From positions 2,666,001-2,730,000 of the forward strand of contig NZ_JARUBN010000001.1 in the NCBI RefSeq assembly GCF_029626265.1: a DNA stretch of 64,000 nucleotides, written 5' to 3'. The notes under the pieces were generated by a model. It saw only the letters and a program-made list of their open reading frames with translations. It was not told where the DNA came from and ran no database searches. A program made the position numbers and the translations under genes. The stretch is from Micromonospora sp. WMMD1102 (GTDB lineage: Bacteria > Actinomycetota > Actinomycetes > Mycobacteriales > Micromonosporaceae). Shown in pieces: positions 26,297 through 34,679 of the stretch (within the stretch, counting starts at the first letter, position 1; each line of letters begins with the position of its first letter).

Positions 26297-27409
26297 ATGA
26301 CCGACATGTTGCGTGCCCCCGCCGAGGTGAAGTACGCCGAGGAACTCGACTGGCTGGAGTCGGTCGACGACGGCCCCAGGCCGTTCTCCTGGCGGCTCAG
26401 CCCGCGAATGGTCCGGATCTTCGTGCTCGGCTCCGAGCGGGCCGACGGACTGGACCGGGAGATCCCGCAGAAGTGGTTCGGTGACCGGAGTTTCGTCGAG
26501 CGCAGCATCGTGACCCTGGCCTCGGACCGGGGCCTGCTGCTGATCGGTGACCCCGGCACCGGCAAGAGCTGGCTCGCCGAGCTGCTCGCCGCCGCGACCT
26601 GCCGCAACTCGACGCTGGTGGTGCAGGGCACCGCCGGCACCACCGAGGACCACATCAAATACTCCTGGAACGTCTCGATGGTGATCGCCCGGGGTCAGTC
26701 CCGGGAGTCGATGATCCCGTCGCCGATCATGACCGCGATGGAGCAGGGTGTGGTCGGCCGGTTCGAGGAGCTGACCCGGGCGACGAGCGACGTACAGGAC
26801 GCACTGATCTCGATCCTCTCCGAGAAGTACGTCTCCATCCCGGAGCTGGACGACGACAACATCGTCTTCGCCCAGCCCGGATTCTCGATCATCGCCACCG
26901 CCAACAGCCGGGACCGGGGCGTGAACGACCTCTCCTCGGCACTCAAGCGGCGGTTCAACTTCGTCCGCATCCCGGTGGTGACGAACAAGCGCAGCGAGGC
27001 GGAGATCGTCCGGTTCCGCACCACCGAGTTGCTGCGCCGGCACCGGATCGAGCTGGACGTGCCGCCGACGTTGCTCGACATCCTGTTGCAGAGCTTCGCC
27101 GACCTGCGCGCGGCGGCGGCCTCGGCCGGCAGCGACGACGAGAAGCTGGAGTCGGCGCTCTCCACCGCCGAACAGATCGGTGTGCTGGAGGACGCGATCC
27201 TGCACAGCCACTTCTTCGGCGACCGCACCCTGCGGGCCGGCACGCTGGCCGGTTCACTTGTCGGCTCGCTGGCCCGGCGGGCGCCCGAGGACCTGGCGAT
27301 CCTCAACAAATACCTGCACGGCGTGGTCGAGCCGCGCAGCAAGTCCGACGGCGGCTCGTGGCCGGAGTTCCTCGAGGGCGGTCGTGAGGCGATCGCCACG
27401 CTGTCATGA
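26297..27409 (+). CDS. MoxR-like AAA+ ATPase (YehL-like)
   Basis: This 370-residue ATPase has Walker A GDPGTGKS (84-91), sensor-1 ATAN (Asn203) and an RRF arginine pair (218-220). The Walker B position reads FEELTR (156-161), so the usual Asp-Glu pair is Glu-Glu. MoxR-type ATPases act as chaperones or remodelers with VWA partners, often for metal insertion or complex assembly. AGGAG precedes ATG 26297, and the stop overlaps the next start (ATGA). Neighbours upstream (VWA) and downstream (DUF5682) support a YehL-type subfamily. Client protein unknown. Confidence 0.88.
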   Translation: MTDMLRAPAEVKYAEELDWLESVDDGPRPFSWRLSPRMVRIFVLGSERADGLDREIPQKWFGDRSFVERSIVTLASDRGLLLIGDPGTGKSWLAELLAAATCRNSTLVVQGTAGTTEDHIKYSWNVSMVIARGQSRESMIPSPIMTAMEQGVVGRFEELTRATSDVQDALISILSEKYVSIPELDDDNIVFAQPGFSIIATANSRDRGVNDLSSALKRRFNFVRIPVVTNKRSEAEIVRFRTTELLRRHRIELDVPPTLLDILLQSFADLRAAAASAGSDDEKLESALSTAEQIGVLEDAILHSHFFGDRTLRAGTLAGSLVGSLARRAPEDLAILNKYLHGVVEPRSKSDGGSWPEFLEGGREAIATLS

Positions 27410-30330
27410 GTACCGGAGCAGAGGTCACCCCGGTCCGGCCGGCGAACACCTTCGCCCCGCTGCGCGAGCAGCTGCGGTCGGCGGCGAGTGAGTTCGCCGG
27501 CGGTCCCGACGCGCTCGCCGACATCCTCGGCGGAATCGTCGACGACGTCGACCGGGCGCTGGGGGAGGAGTTGGAGATCTTCCCGGTCTGCCACCACTCG
27601 CCCGCCTCGGCCCTCGCGATGGCGCGCAGGCTGCGGGAGAAGCAGCCCAGCGTCATCTACCTGGAGTTGTGCGAGGACCTGCGTCCACTGCTGGAGGAGC
27701 TGCGCAACTGCCGGCTGCCGGTGGCGTTGCAGGCGTTCGCCTCCGACCTCGACGGGTTCCCGCCGGCCTGGGCACCGCTGAACATCGTCGCCCCGATCAG
27801 CGAGGCGTCGGCGGAATACCAGGCCATCGCGTACGCGCTGGAGACCCCGGGCGTCGAACTGGTCCTGGTGGACCGCTCGGCGGACCACGTCTTCCAGTGG
27901 CAACCGACCGAGGCATCTGATCCGGCCGCCGACGCCGGGCCGTCCTCCGGCGGCACCGACGACTCCCCGGACGACGCCGGAGCGCAGCCGGTGGAGGAGG
28001 AGGCGGCGCTGCACGGCGAGGCGGTCGGGATCGGCATCGGCGACCTGCGTCCCCGGTTCGCCGAACTCCGCGCCCACCTGCTGCACCACGGTAGGGTCCG
28101 GCACTGGTCGGAGTGGTGGGACCAGTACGTCGAGCAGCCGCTCGCCGACGCCGACTACGACACGTACCGGCAGGTCATGGTGCTGGTCGGCAGCCTGTTC
28201 CGGCGGCTGCGTCCACCGGCCGGAGCCGGCGACGACGACCGGGACGAAGACCGGGAGCGCTACATGTGGACCCGGATGCGGCAGCACCTGGCCGCCTCCG
28301 GCGTCGACAGGTCCCGCTGCCTGTACGTCTGCGGTGCCTTTCACGCCGCCAGCCCGGTCGCCGAGTTCGGTACCGCCCCCGGCACACCCGACTGGGAGAT
28401 CAGTCCGCGCACCGGCACCCGCTGGCTCTACGGGCTCATCCCGTCCAGCCACTCGGCGATCGAGCGGCAGTTCGACCTGGCTCCCGGCTCGGTGTCGATC
28501 GCCCAGGCCGGCTGGGCGAAGGCGGTCGGCAGGGGCGGTGTCCGGCCGTACCGGCTGACCGGGGAGGCGGCCGGCGGTCGCAAGCGGAGCAGGCCGAAGA
28601 AACAGCCGGCCCCGGTGCCCGTCCCGGCACCGACGCCGGCCGCCGACCGGCTCACCGGGTTCCTGTCCCGGCCACCGGTGCTGAACGAGGTCGACGAGGC
28701 CGAACTGCTCGGCTGGTGCGTCGACATCGTGCGGCTGGCCCGGCGCAACGGCTACCTGGCCAGCACCGCCGACGCGATCGCGGTCTTCGAGACCTCGATC
28801 CTGCTGGCCGGCATCCGCAACCGGGCCCGGCCCACTCCGTACGACTTCGCCGACGCGGCCGTCACCTGCATCGAGAAGGACGTCGTACCCGGTCGCCGGG
28901 ACGTACGCCGGCTCTGCGACATCCTGCTCGGCGGCGACCGGATCGGCCAGGTCGGCTACGACGCCCTGCCGCCGCTGGCCCGGGACGTCTTCGACCGGCT
29001 CGCGCCGCTGGGGCTCGCCCTGGACGCGCGCACCGTCCAGCGGGCCCTGCTGGACCTGACCGCCCAGCCGGAGCTGGTGCCCTGCTCGGACCTGCTCTGG
29101 GTGCTGCACCGCCTGCTGCCGGACGGTATCGTCCGGCCGATCATGGGGGAGCGGCGGCTCGGCGAGCGCTCCATCCAGGAGAGCTGGGATCTCGGCCTGG
29201 GTCGGCACCAGCGTGCGGTGATCGAGTTGGGCTACCAGGGCATCACCGTCGAACAGGTGCTGGAGAAGCGGCTGCGCCAGGCTGTCTGGGCGCCGGACGC
29301 CACCGCCGCGGTCGCGCTGGCGGCGGTGGAGGACGCCATCAAGTTCCTGCCCAGCCGGCGGTTCGTCGACGAACTCGGCGGGCGGGCGGTCGAACTGCTC
29401 TCCGCCGAGCGCACCGTGGACGACGCGCCCGAGGTGCTGCGCCGGATCCGCCGGCTGCTGACGCACTACCGCAACAGCGAGCCGGAGCTGCCGGCCTGGT
29501 GCGAGTCCTTCGTCACCACCGGGTACGCGCACTACTGCACCCTGCTGCCGACAGCGTTCGTCGAGGAGGAGACCGGCGTACGCCAGGTCGCCGCGATGCT
29601 CGGCTTCCTCTTCTCGATGGAGAGTCTCGCGCTCTCCCTCGGCTGCGACCGTGCCCAACTGGAGCTGGCGGTGCGCCAGTCGCACCCGGAGGACCCGGCG
29701 AAGGTGGCGCTGCTCTGGGCCGCCCAGTCGCACCTGGGACTGCTCGCCCTGGCACAGCTGCGGGCACGCTGTGCCGAGCTGCTGACGAATCCGCTGGTCC
29801 TGCCAGCGTTTCCGCAGTACCTGAGTGGTTTCGTGCAGGCTCTGGAGGCGGTGCCGTCGCTGGCCCCGTTCGTCGTGGAGGTGATCTCGGAGGCGTTCGC
29901 CCGCCTGCCGGACCCGGTGCTGCTGCCCTGGCTGCCGAAGCTGATCACGACGCTGCGCGCGCAGGCGCCGGATCTGGTCCCGTTGCTGGTCCGGGAGGCG
30001 GGCCGGACGTTCCCGGCCGGCCTGGCCGCGCTGGACAGCTGGACACCGCCCTGGTCGGCCGACGCGTCCGCGCCCGTCCCGGCGGTGCCGGGCACCGGGC
30101 CTGCCGATCCTCCGGTGTCGTCGTCCGGGCCCGTGGCCGGTCTGCTGCGGGAGTATCCGGTCGGCTGCGACGCGGTCGCCGAGCTGCTCGGCTGCGATTC
30201 CGGCTGGCAACCGGCGGGTCCACCGGCAGCCGGGAACCGGTCGGCCGGGGCGGCGTCACTGCTCGGCGCGCATCCGACGACCGCCTCCGCCGTCGTCGAC
30301 CTGCTCGCCGGGACGGCCCGCCCTGGCTGA
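27406..30330 (+). CDS. DUF5682-family protein (YehM-like)
   Basis: This 974-residue cytoplasmic protein has an N-terminal domain with CHHSP (62-66), a following LELCEDL strand-helix (Glu87, Glu90) and a GxxH motif (Gly310 to His313 in VCGAFH). These features recall the TIKI/TraB/EreA-ChaN metal-dependent hydrolase fold, but that link is my inference. The loop at about 165-205 is acidic and low-complexity, and about 385-415 is basic and Pro-rich. The remaining 550 residues are predicted helical. It is the last gene of the coupled SWIM/unknown/VWA/MoxR operon, and the E. coli counterpart YehM occupies the same context. Confidence 0.82.
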   Translation: MSTGAEVTPVRPANTFAPLREQLRSAASEFAGGPDALADILGGIVDDVDRALGEELEIFPVCHHSPASALAMARRLREKQPSVIYLELCEDLRPLLEELRNCRLPVALQAFASDLDGFPPAWAPLNIVAPISEASAEYQAIAYALETPGVELVLVDRSADHVFQWQPTEASDPAADAGPSSGGTDDSPDDAGAQPVEEEAALHGEAVGIGIGDLRPRFAELRAHLLHHGRVRHWSEWWDQYVEQPLADADYDTYRQVMVLVGSLFRRLRPPAGAGDDDRDEDRERYMWTRMRQHLAASGVDRSRCLYVCGAFHAASPVAEFGTAPGTPDWEISPRTGTRWLYGLIPSSHSAIERQFDLAPGSVSIAQAGWAKAVGRGGVRPYRLTGEAAGGRKRSRPKKQPAPVPVPAPTPAADRLTGFLSRPPVLNEVDEAELLGWCVDIVRLARRNGYLASTADAIAVFETSILLAGIRNRARPTPYDFADAAVTCIEKDVVPGRRDVRRLCDILLGGDRIGQVGYDALPPLARDVFDRLAPLGLALDARTVQRALLDLTAQPELVPCSDLLWVLHRLLPDGIVRPIMGERRLGERSIQESWDLGLGRHQRAVIELGYQGITVEQVLEKRLRQAVWAPDATAAVALAAVEDAIKFLPSRRFVDELGGRAVELLSAERTVDDAPEVLRRIRRLLTHYRNSEPELPAWCESFVTTGYAHYCTLLPTAFVEEETGVRQVAAMLGFLFSMESLALSLGCDRAQLELAVRQSHPEDPAKVALLWAAQSHLGLLALAQLRARCAELLTNPLVLPAFPQYLSGFVQALEAVPSLAPFVVEVISEAFARLPDPVLLPWLPKLITTLRAQAPDLVPLLVREAGRTFPAGLAALDSWTPPWSADASAPVPAVPGTGPADPPVSSSGPVAGLLREYPVGCDAVAELLGCDSGWQPAGPPAAGNRSAGAASLLGAHPTTASAVVDLLAGTARPG

Positions 30331-30421
30331 ACCGGGCACGTCCGGCTGGCTCGACGGCGGTCGGCGACCGAGCCCGCAGTTGCCGGCGAGGAGCGGCTCC
30401 GGCGGCCCGAGGTGACGGCCC

Positions 30422-31183
30422 TCAGTACAGGCCGAGGCGGAAGACCTCGAAACCGGCGGCGTGCCTGACACCCAGGCGGCTGCCGGTCTGCCGGGAGATG
30501 CCCTCCAGGAACTCCTCGGGGTCGAAGTTCCCGGCGCCGAGGCCGCGCAGGTAGGCGGCGTGCGCCTCCAGCGACCGGACGCCGAGGTCGAACGTCTCGG
30601 TGGTGTCGACGCCGTGCTTCGACTGCGGAGAGCCGGCCGCCCACACCTCCCGTACGCCGCCCCACCTCTCCAGTCCGGCGTCGAGCTGCTCGCGGAACAC
30701 CCAGCGGTTGCCGGCGTCCCGGGCGGCGTCGAGGGTGGCCCGACCGGTGACGATGTGGTCGGACATGTTCAGCGCGTTGCCCTCCGCGTCCCAGCTGTCC
30801 CGGAAGTTGTTGGTGATCACGATCTCCGGCCGGTACGTCCGGATCACCCGGCTGAGTTCACGACGCAGCGCGACACCGTATTCCAGGATGCCGTCGGGCA
30901 GGCCGAGGAAGTCGACCTGGGACACGCCGACGATTGCCGCCGACGCGCGCTGCTCCTCCTCGCGGGCCGGCCCGGCCAGGGCCGGCTCCATCCCGTCGAT
31001 CCCGGCCTCGCCGCTGGTGAGCAGCACGTAGGTGATCTCCTTGCCCTGGCGCGTCCAGCGGGCGACGGCTGCGGCGGCGCCGAACTCCAGGTCGTCGGGA
31101 TGGGCGACGATGGCGAGCCCGCGCTGCCAGCTCTCGTCGAGCGGCTGGAGCGGGTTGGAAACGGCGGGTGCGTCTGCGGTCAT
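30422..31183 (-). CDS. PIG-L family N-acetylglucosaminyl deacetylase-like enzyme
   Basis: This 253-residue enzyme has the PIG-L/LmbE zinc motif AHPDDLEFG (His28, Asp30, Asp31) and a downstream MSDH histidine. The family includes MshB and Mca, which act on GlcNAc-inositol and mycothiol conjugates; this one cannot be assigned more closely. Start chosen at ATG 31183. It is transcribed against the operon before it and divergent from the helical-repeat gene, so it separates two possibly related parts of the system and may be an insertion or a functional partner. Confidence 0.88.
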   Translation of the reverse strand: MTADAPAVSNPLQPLDESWQRGLAIVAHPDDLEFGAAAAVARWTRQGKEITYVLLTSGEAGIDGMEPALAGPAREEEQRASAAIVGVSQVDFLGLPDGILEYGVALRRELSRVIRTYRPEIVITNNFRDSWDAEGNALNMSDHIVTGRATLDAARDAGNRWVFREQLDAGLERWGGVREVWAAGSPQSKHGVDTTETFDLGVRSLEAHAAYLRGLGAGNFDPEEFLEGISRQTGSRLGVRHAAGFEVFRLGLY

Positions 31184-31320
31184 CGGACCATCTTCGCCGA
31201 CAACCGCCGCCGCGCACCGTCGGCGGGCCGCCAGCGGCAGCGGCGTGCACGGTCGGCGTTCCGCCCGGGGCAGCCGGCGGGGGCGATATTGGATCTCGTC
31301 CGGGTGAACCGGCCGGCACA

Positions 31321-34300
31321 ATGATCGCTGTGCTCGCCGCCACCCGTACCCTGCTGACGTCGCTGGAACCGCTGTCCTACCGGGAGCGGATGGTCCGCCT
31401 CGCCCGGTGGGCGCGCAGCGCGCCCGACCGTGTCCAGATCTGTGCCGACCTGCGTGCCCAGGGCCGCTACGAGCGAGGTCTGGCTCTGGTCGCCGCGCTG
31501 GTGACCCGGGACGGCGACGGCATCGTCGCCGCCACCGCCGACCCGGAGCCGTCGATCCGGGGCGCCGCGCTCACCGGGGCGCTCCGCGCCGGCCTACCGG
31601 TCGGCGATGTCGTCGACCGGCCGGTGGTGGAGCGGCGCCGGGTCTACCGCGCCCTGCGCCGCAGGCACACGCCGGCTCTCGCCGACCCGCTCGTCACCGA
31701 GGTCCGTGCCCGGTTCGGCGACGAGGAGGCCGCCGCGCTGCTGCCGGCCTGCGGTGCCGACACGGTACGGGCGTTGCTGCCCGACCTCGAGCACGCGATC
31801 GACCTCGAACGCCTGGTGCGGTGGCACCAGGGTCCGCTGGTGGACCGGGTACGCGAGCGGCTGGCCTCCGCCCGGCCCGAACGTCGGGGCAGGATCTGGG
31901 GCACCGCCGCCGAGGCGGTGCTGCGCTGTGCTCCGGAACAGGCCCTCGACCTGCTCGAACGGTACGCACCCGAGGAGTCGCTGCCCGGCTCGCTGGGCGG
32001 GTACGCCGCGCTCGCGGCCCACGACGCTCCTCGGGTCGCCCGGCTGCTCGGCACGCCCGGCCGCGCGGCCTGGCTGCGGGCGAACGTGCTGCCGCCGGCC
32101 CTGCTGCGCCGCCTCGCGACGCTGCCCACCGACGAGCTGGTTCCGCTCGCCAGGCGGTTCCGGGAACACAGCCGGGCGCTGGCGGCGCTGCTCGACGCGG
32201 TGTCGCCGGCCCGGCGCGGCGAACTGTACGACCGGGCGCTGGCCGAGACGGACCCGGCGGTGCTGGTGCCGGCCGGTGAGATCATGGAGGTGCTGCCGGT
32301 CGCGGTCCGGATCCGGGAGGCGACCCGGGTGCTGGGGCTGGCCCGGATCCGCGAGCGGGAGGCCGAGGTGCGCACCTGGAGTGCGTACCTGGCCTGGCCG
32401 GAGGCGTCCGCGGCGCTGGAGGTCGCGCTGCGTTCGGGCGACGCCGACGAGCGGGCGCACGGGTACACCCTGCTGGTGCAGGCCGCCCGCCGTTCCCGGG
32501 AGCCACGGGCGGTGGCCGAGGTGGTCGCCCGGCTCGACCGGCTGCACAACGAACAGGATCCGGTACGTGCCGCCGCGCTCACCGCGCTGGCGAAGGCGGC
32601 ACCCCTGCTCACCGCGGAGTCGGCGGCCGGGCTCACCCGGCTGACCACCGACGCGGTCGACGCCCGGGACGCCTCCGCCGCCACCACGAGCGCACTGAGC
32701 ACCCTCGCCACCGAGGTACTCGCGCACCAGCACAGCGTGCCGCAACTGCGCGACTGGGCACTGCTCACGATCGACCTGGCCAGCGGCGGCGCGAACGTGC
32801 CGGTCCTGCGCCGCTTCGACACGGTGCTGCGCCGTGGGCAGGAGACGCTTGTCTTCGAGCGGCTGCGCGGCTGGGTCGAGGCCGGGATGGCGCGCGGCCG
32901 GTACGGTCCGCTCTTCGCGCTCACCCACGCGCTGGGCAGGCGGGCCTGGCGGCTGCCGCGGTTGCAGGAGTTGCTGCGTCGGGCCACCGGGCCGGACACG
33001 CTGCCGTCGGTGGCCCGGACGGCGGTCGTGCTCTGGCTCGCCGACCCGCGTACCCGCGCGGACCGGGTCGGCGCGGTGCTCGACGGGGACTCGTCGGCGG
33101 TGACGATCCACCTGGTCTGGTCGACGATCTGCACCTCCCGTACCGACCTGCTGGACCGGGTGCTGGACCGCCGTCCGAGCGGCCGGTTCGTCGAGCCGGG
33201 GAAGCGCTGGGTGCCCGGCCGGGCGTTGCGGGTCGACCGCTGGCTGCCCCGTCAGCAGGCCCGCTTCGGGCAGCTTCAGGAGCTGATCGTCGCCGACCCC
33301 GACGCGGGAATCTGGCAGCGCGCGGCGGCGATCCGGGCCGCCGCCGTGGTCCCCGGCTTCGGCCATGAACTGGTGCTGCGGCACGTCGACGCGGCCGAGG
33401 TGGTGATCGCGGAGGCGGCGCTGGGCGCGCTGGTCTGGACCGACCGGCCGGCCGAGGCACTGCCGGTGCTGCTCCGGTACGCCGACGGCGACCGGGCGCG
33501 GGTAGCGCTCTACGCGGCGGGCCGGGCGGCCCGGCACGTCCCGCCGTCCCGGCTTGTCGACCCGCTCGGCGAGGTGCTGACCGGTCCCGCGAAGGTCACG
33601 AGTCGGAAGGAGGCGGCCCGGCTGCTGGGGCGGTACGGGCCGCCGCAGGTGATGGCGACGCTGCTCGACGCGTACACCGATCCGGACGCGCACCGGGACG
33701 TGCGGGCGGCGATCGTCTCCGCCGCCCGGCAGCGGTTGCACACCGAGCCGAGCTGGACCATCCTGCGCGCGGCGGTCGACGGCAGCCGGGAGGAGCGGCG
33801 TGCGGTCCTGGGCGGGTACCCGTACACGATGTCGGAGCGGCACCGGCCGCGCTACGCCGCGCTGGTCGTCGACGCCTGCCGGGCCGCCGACCGGGAGGTC
33901 CGACGGGCCGCCTTCGGCCAGCTCGGCGAGTGGGCGCCCTGGCTGTCCGGGGTGGCCGACCTGGTGGTGGACCGGCTCACCGACCCCGGCGAGACGATTG
34001 TGCACATCGAGGTCGCCAACCTGCTCAGGGCCGGCGGCGACGACGTGTTCGGCCCCGCGCTGGCCCGGCTCGTGGACCGCGACACCGGCGACGACCGTCC
34101 GGGCGACCCGGGCGCGGACCGGCCGGCCCGACGCCGCATCGAGCTGCTCGCCCGCGGCGCCGCCGTGCGGTCCGGGAGCCGACCGGCCGGTGCGGATCGG
34201 ACCGCGCTCGTCGAATCCGCGAGGTGGCTCGCCGGTCGACCGTCGTTCACCGGTACGGCCGGCAGGTTGCTGGTCGACCTCGGCCGGCTGGACAACCTGG

Positions 34301-34593
34301 ACGAGGTCGCCGACCTGTGCACCGGCCGGCCGGTGCTGGCGATCCGCACCGCCGAACGTGTCGGCGCGCGTCTGCGGAACCTCCGCGAGCTGCCCGACCC
34401 GACGACCCTCACCGGCACGATCGCGCGACTGACGGAGCGGGGCGACCTCGCTGGCGGGCTGTTCGCGGTGGCGCTGGTCCGGCACGGTGCCGGCTTCGGC
34501 TGGTCGGCGCCGTGGCGGGATCTGCTGGTCGGCCTGCGCCGGCACCCGGACGTGGACGTGCGCGAGGAGGCGTACGGGGTGGAGATGAGCTGA
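31321..34593 (+). CDS. Large HEAT-repeat-like alpha-solenoid protein
   Basis: This 1,090-residue cytoplasmic protein is almost wholly alpha-helical, with many 30-40 residue helical pairs of the HEAT kind (for example PAEALPVLLRYADGDRARVALYAAGRAARHV and AREVRRAAFGQLGEWAPWL, abridged). It has no catalytic motif, signal peptide or membrane helix. Such solenoids are scaffolds. Start chosen at ATG 31321; GTG 31330 is an alternative and no strong ribosome site is visible. It follows the DUF5682 operon on the same strand after the oppositely oriented PIG-L gene, so a link to the MoxR/VWA system is possible but unproven. Confidence 0.75.
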   Translation: MIAVLAATRTLLTSLEPLSYRERMVRLARWARSAPDRVQICADLRAQGRYERGLALVAALVTRDGDGIVAATADPEPSIRGAALTGALRAGLPVGDVVDRPVVERRRVYRALRRRHTPALADPLVTEVRARFGDEEAAALLPACGADTVRALLPDLEHAIDLERLVRWHQGPLVDRVRERLASARPERRGRIWGTAAEAVLRCAPEQALDLLERYAPEESLPGSLGGYAALAAHDAPRVARLLGTPGRAAWLRANVLPPALLRRLATLPTDELVPLARRFREHSRALAALLDAVSPARRGELYDRALAETDPAVLVPAGEIMEVLPVAVRIREATRVLGLARIREREAEVRTWSAYLAWPEASAALEVALRSGDADERAHGYTLLVQAARRSREPRAVAEVVARLDRLHNEQDPVRAAALTALAKAAPLLTAESAAGLTRLTTDAVDARDASAATTSALSTLATEVLAHQHSVPQLRDWALLTIDLASGGANVPVLRRFDTVLRRGQETLVFERLRGWVEAGMARGRYGPLFALTHALGRRAWRLPRLQELLRRATGPDTLPSVARTAVVLWLADPRTRADRVGAVLDGDSSAVTIHLVWSTICTSRTDLLDRVLDRRPSGRFVEPGKRWVPGRALRVDRWLPRQQARFGQLQELIVADPDAGIWQRAAAIRAAAVVPGFGHELVLRHVDAAEVVIAEAALGALVWTDRPAEALPVLLRYADGDRARVALYAAGRAARHVPPSRLVDPLGEVLTGPAKVTSRKEAARLLGRYGPPQVMATLLDAYTDPDAHRDVRAAIVSAARQRLHTEPSWTILRAAVDGSREERRAVLGGYPYTMSERHRPRYAALVVDACRAADREVRRAAFGQLGEWAPWLSGVADLVVDRLTDPGETIVHIEVANLLRAGGDDVFGPALARLVDRDTGDDRPGDPGADRPARRRIELLARGAAVRSGSRPAGADRTALVESARWLAGRPSFTGTAGRLLVDLGRLDNLDEVADLCTGRPVLAIRTAERVGARLRNLRELPDPTTLTGTIARLTERGDLAGGLFAVALVRHGAGFGWSAPWRDLLVGLRRHPDVDVREEAYGVEMS

Positions 34594-34631
34594 CCGGCGC
34601 GAGCCGGCAGCCGGGAACAGCCGGGAACAGC

Positions 34632-34669
34632 CGGCTGGGGTGGAGCCCGGCTCGACTCCACCCCAGCCG
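34632..34669. terminator. Strong hairpin between convergent genes
   Basis: A perfect 14-bp stem, CGGCTGGGGTGGAG (34632-34645) with CTCCACCCCAGCCG (34656-34669), closes a 10-base loop. It lies 38 bp after the helical-repeat gene and 10 bp after the end of the esterase gene on the other strand, so it could terminate both. There is no T tract, as is usual in actinobacteria. Confidence 0.8.
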
Positions 34670-34679
34670 CTCGCCGGAA

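Noticed and set aside
26695..30210. Open frame of about 1,170 codons on the minus strand
   Set aside because: Antisense shadow of the MoxR ATPase and DUF5682 genes, which have intact motifs on the plus strand.
31594..34545. Open frame of about 980 codons on the minus strand
   Set aside because: Mirror of the helical-repeat gene; composition (Arg, Gln, Gly, Pro) is that of an antisense frame.
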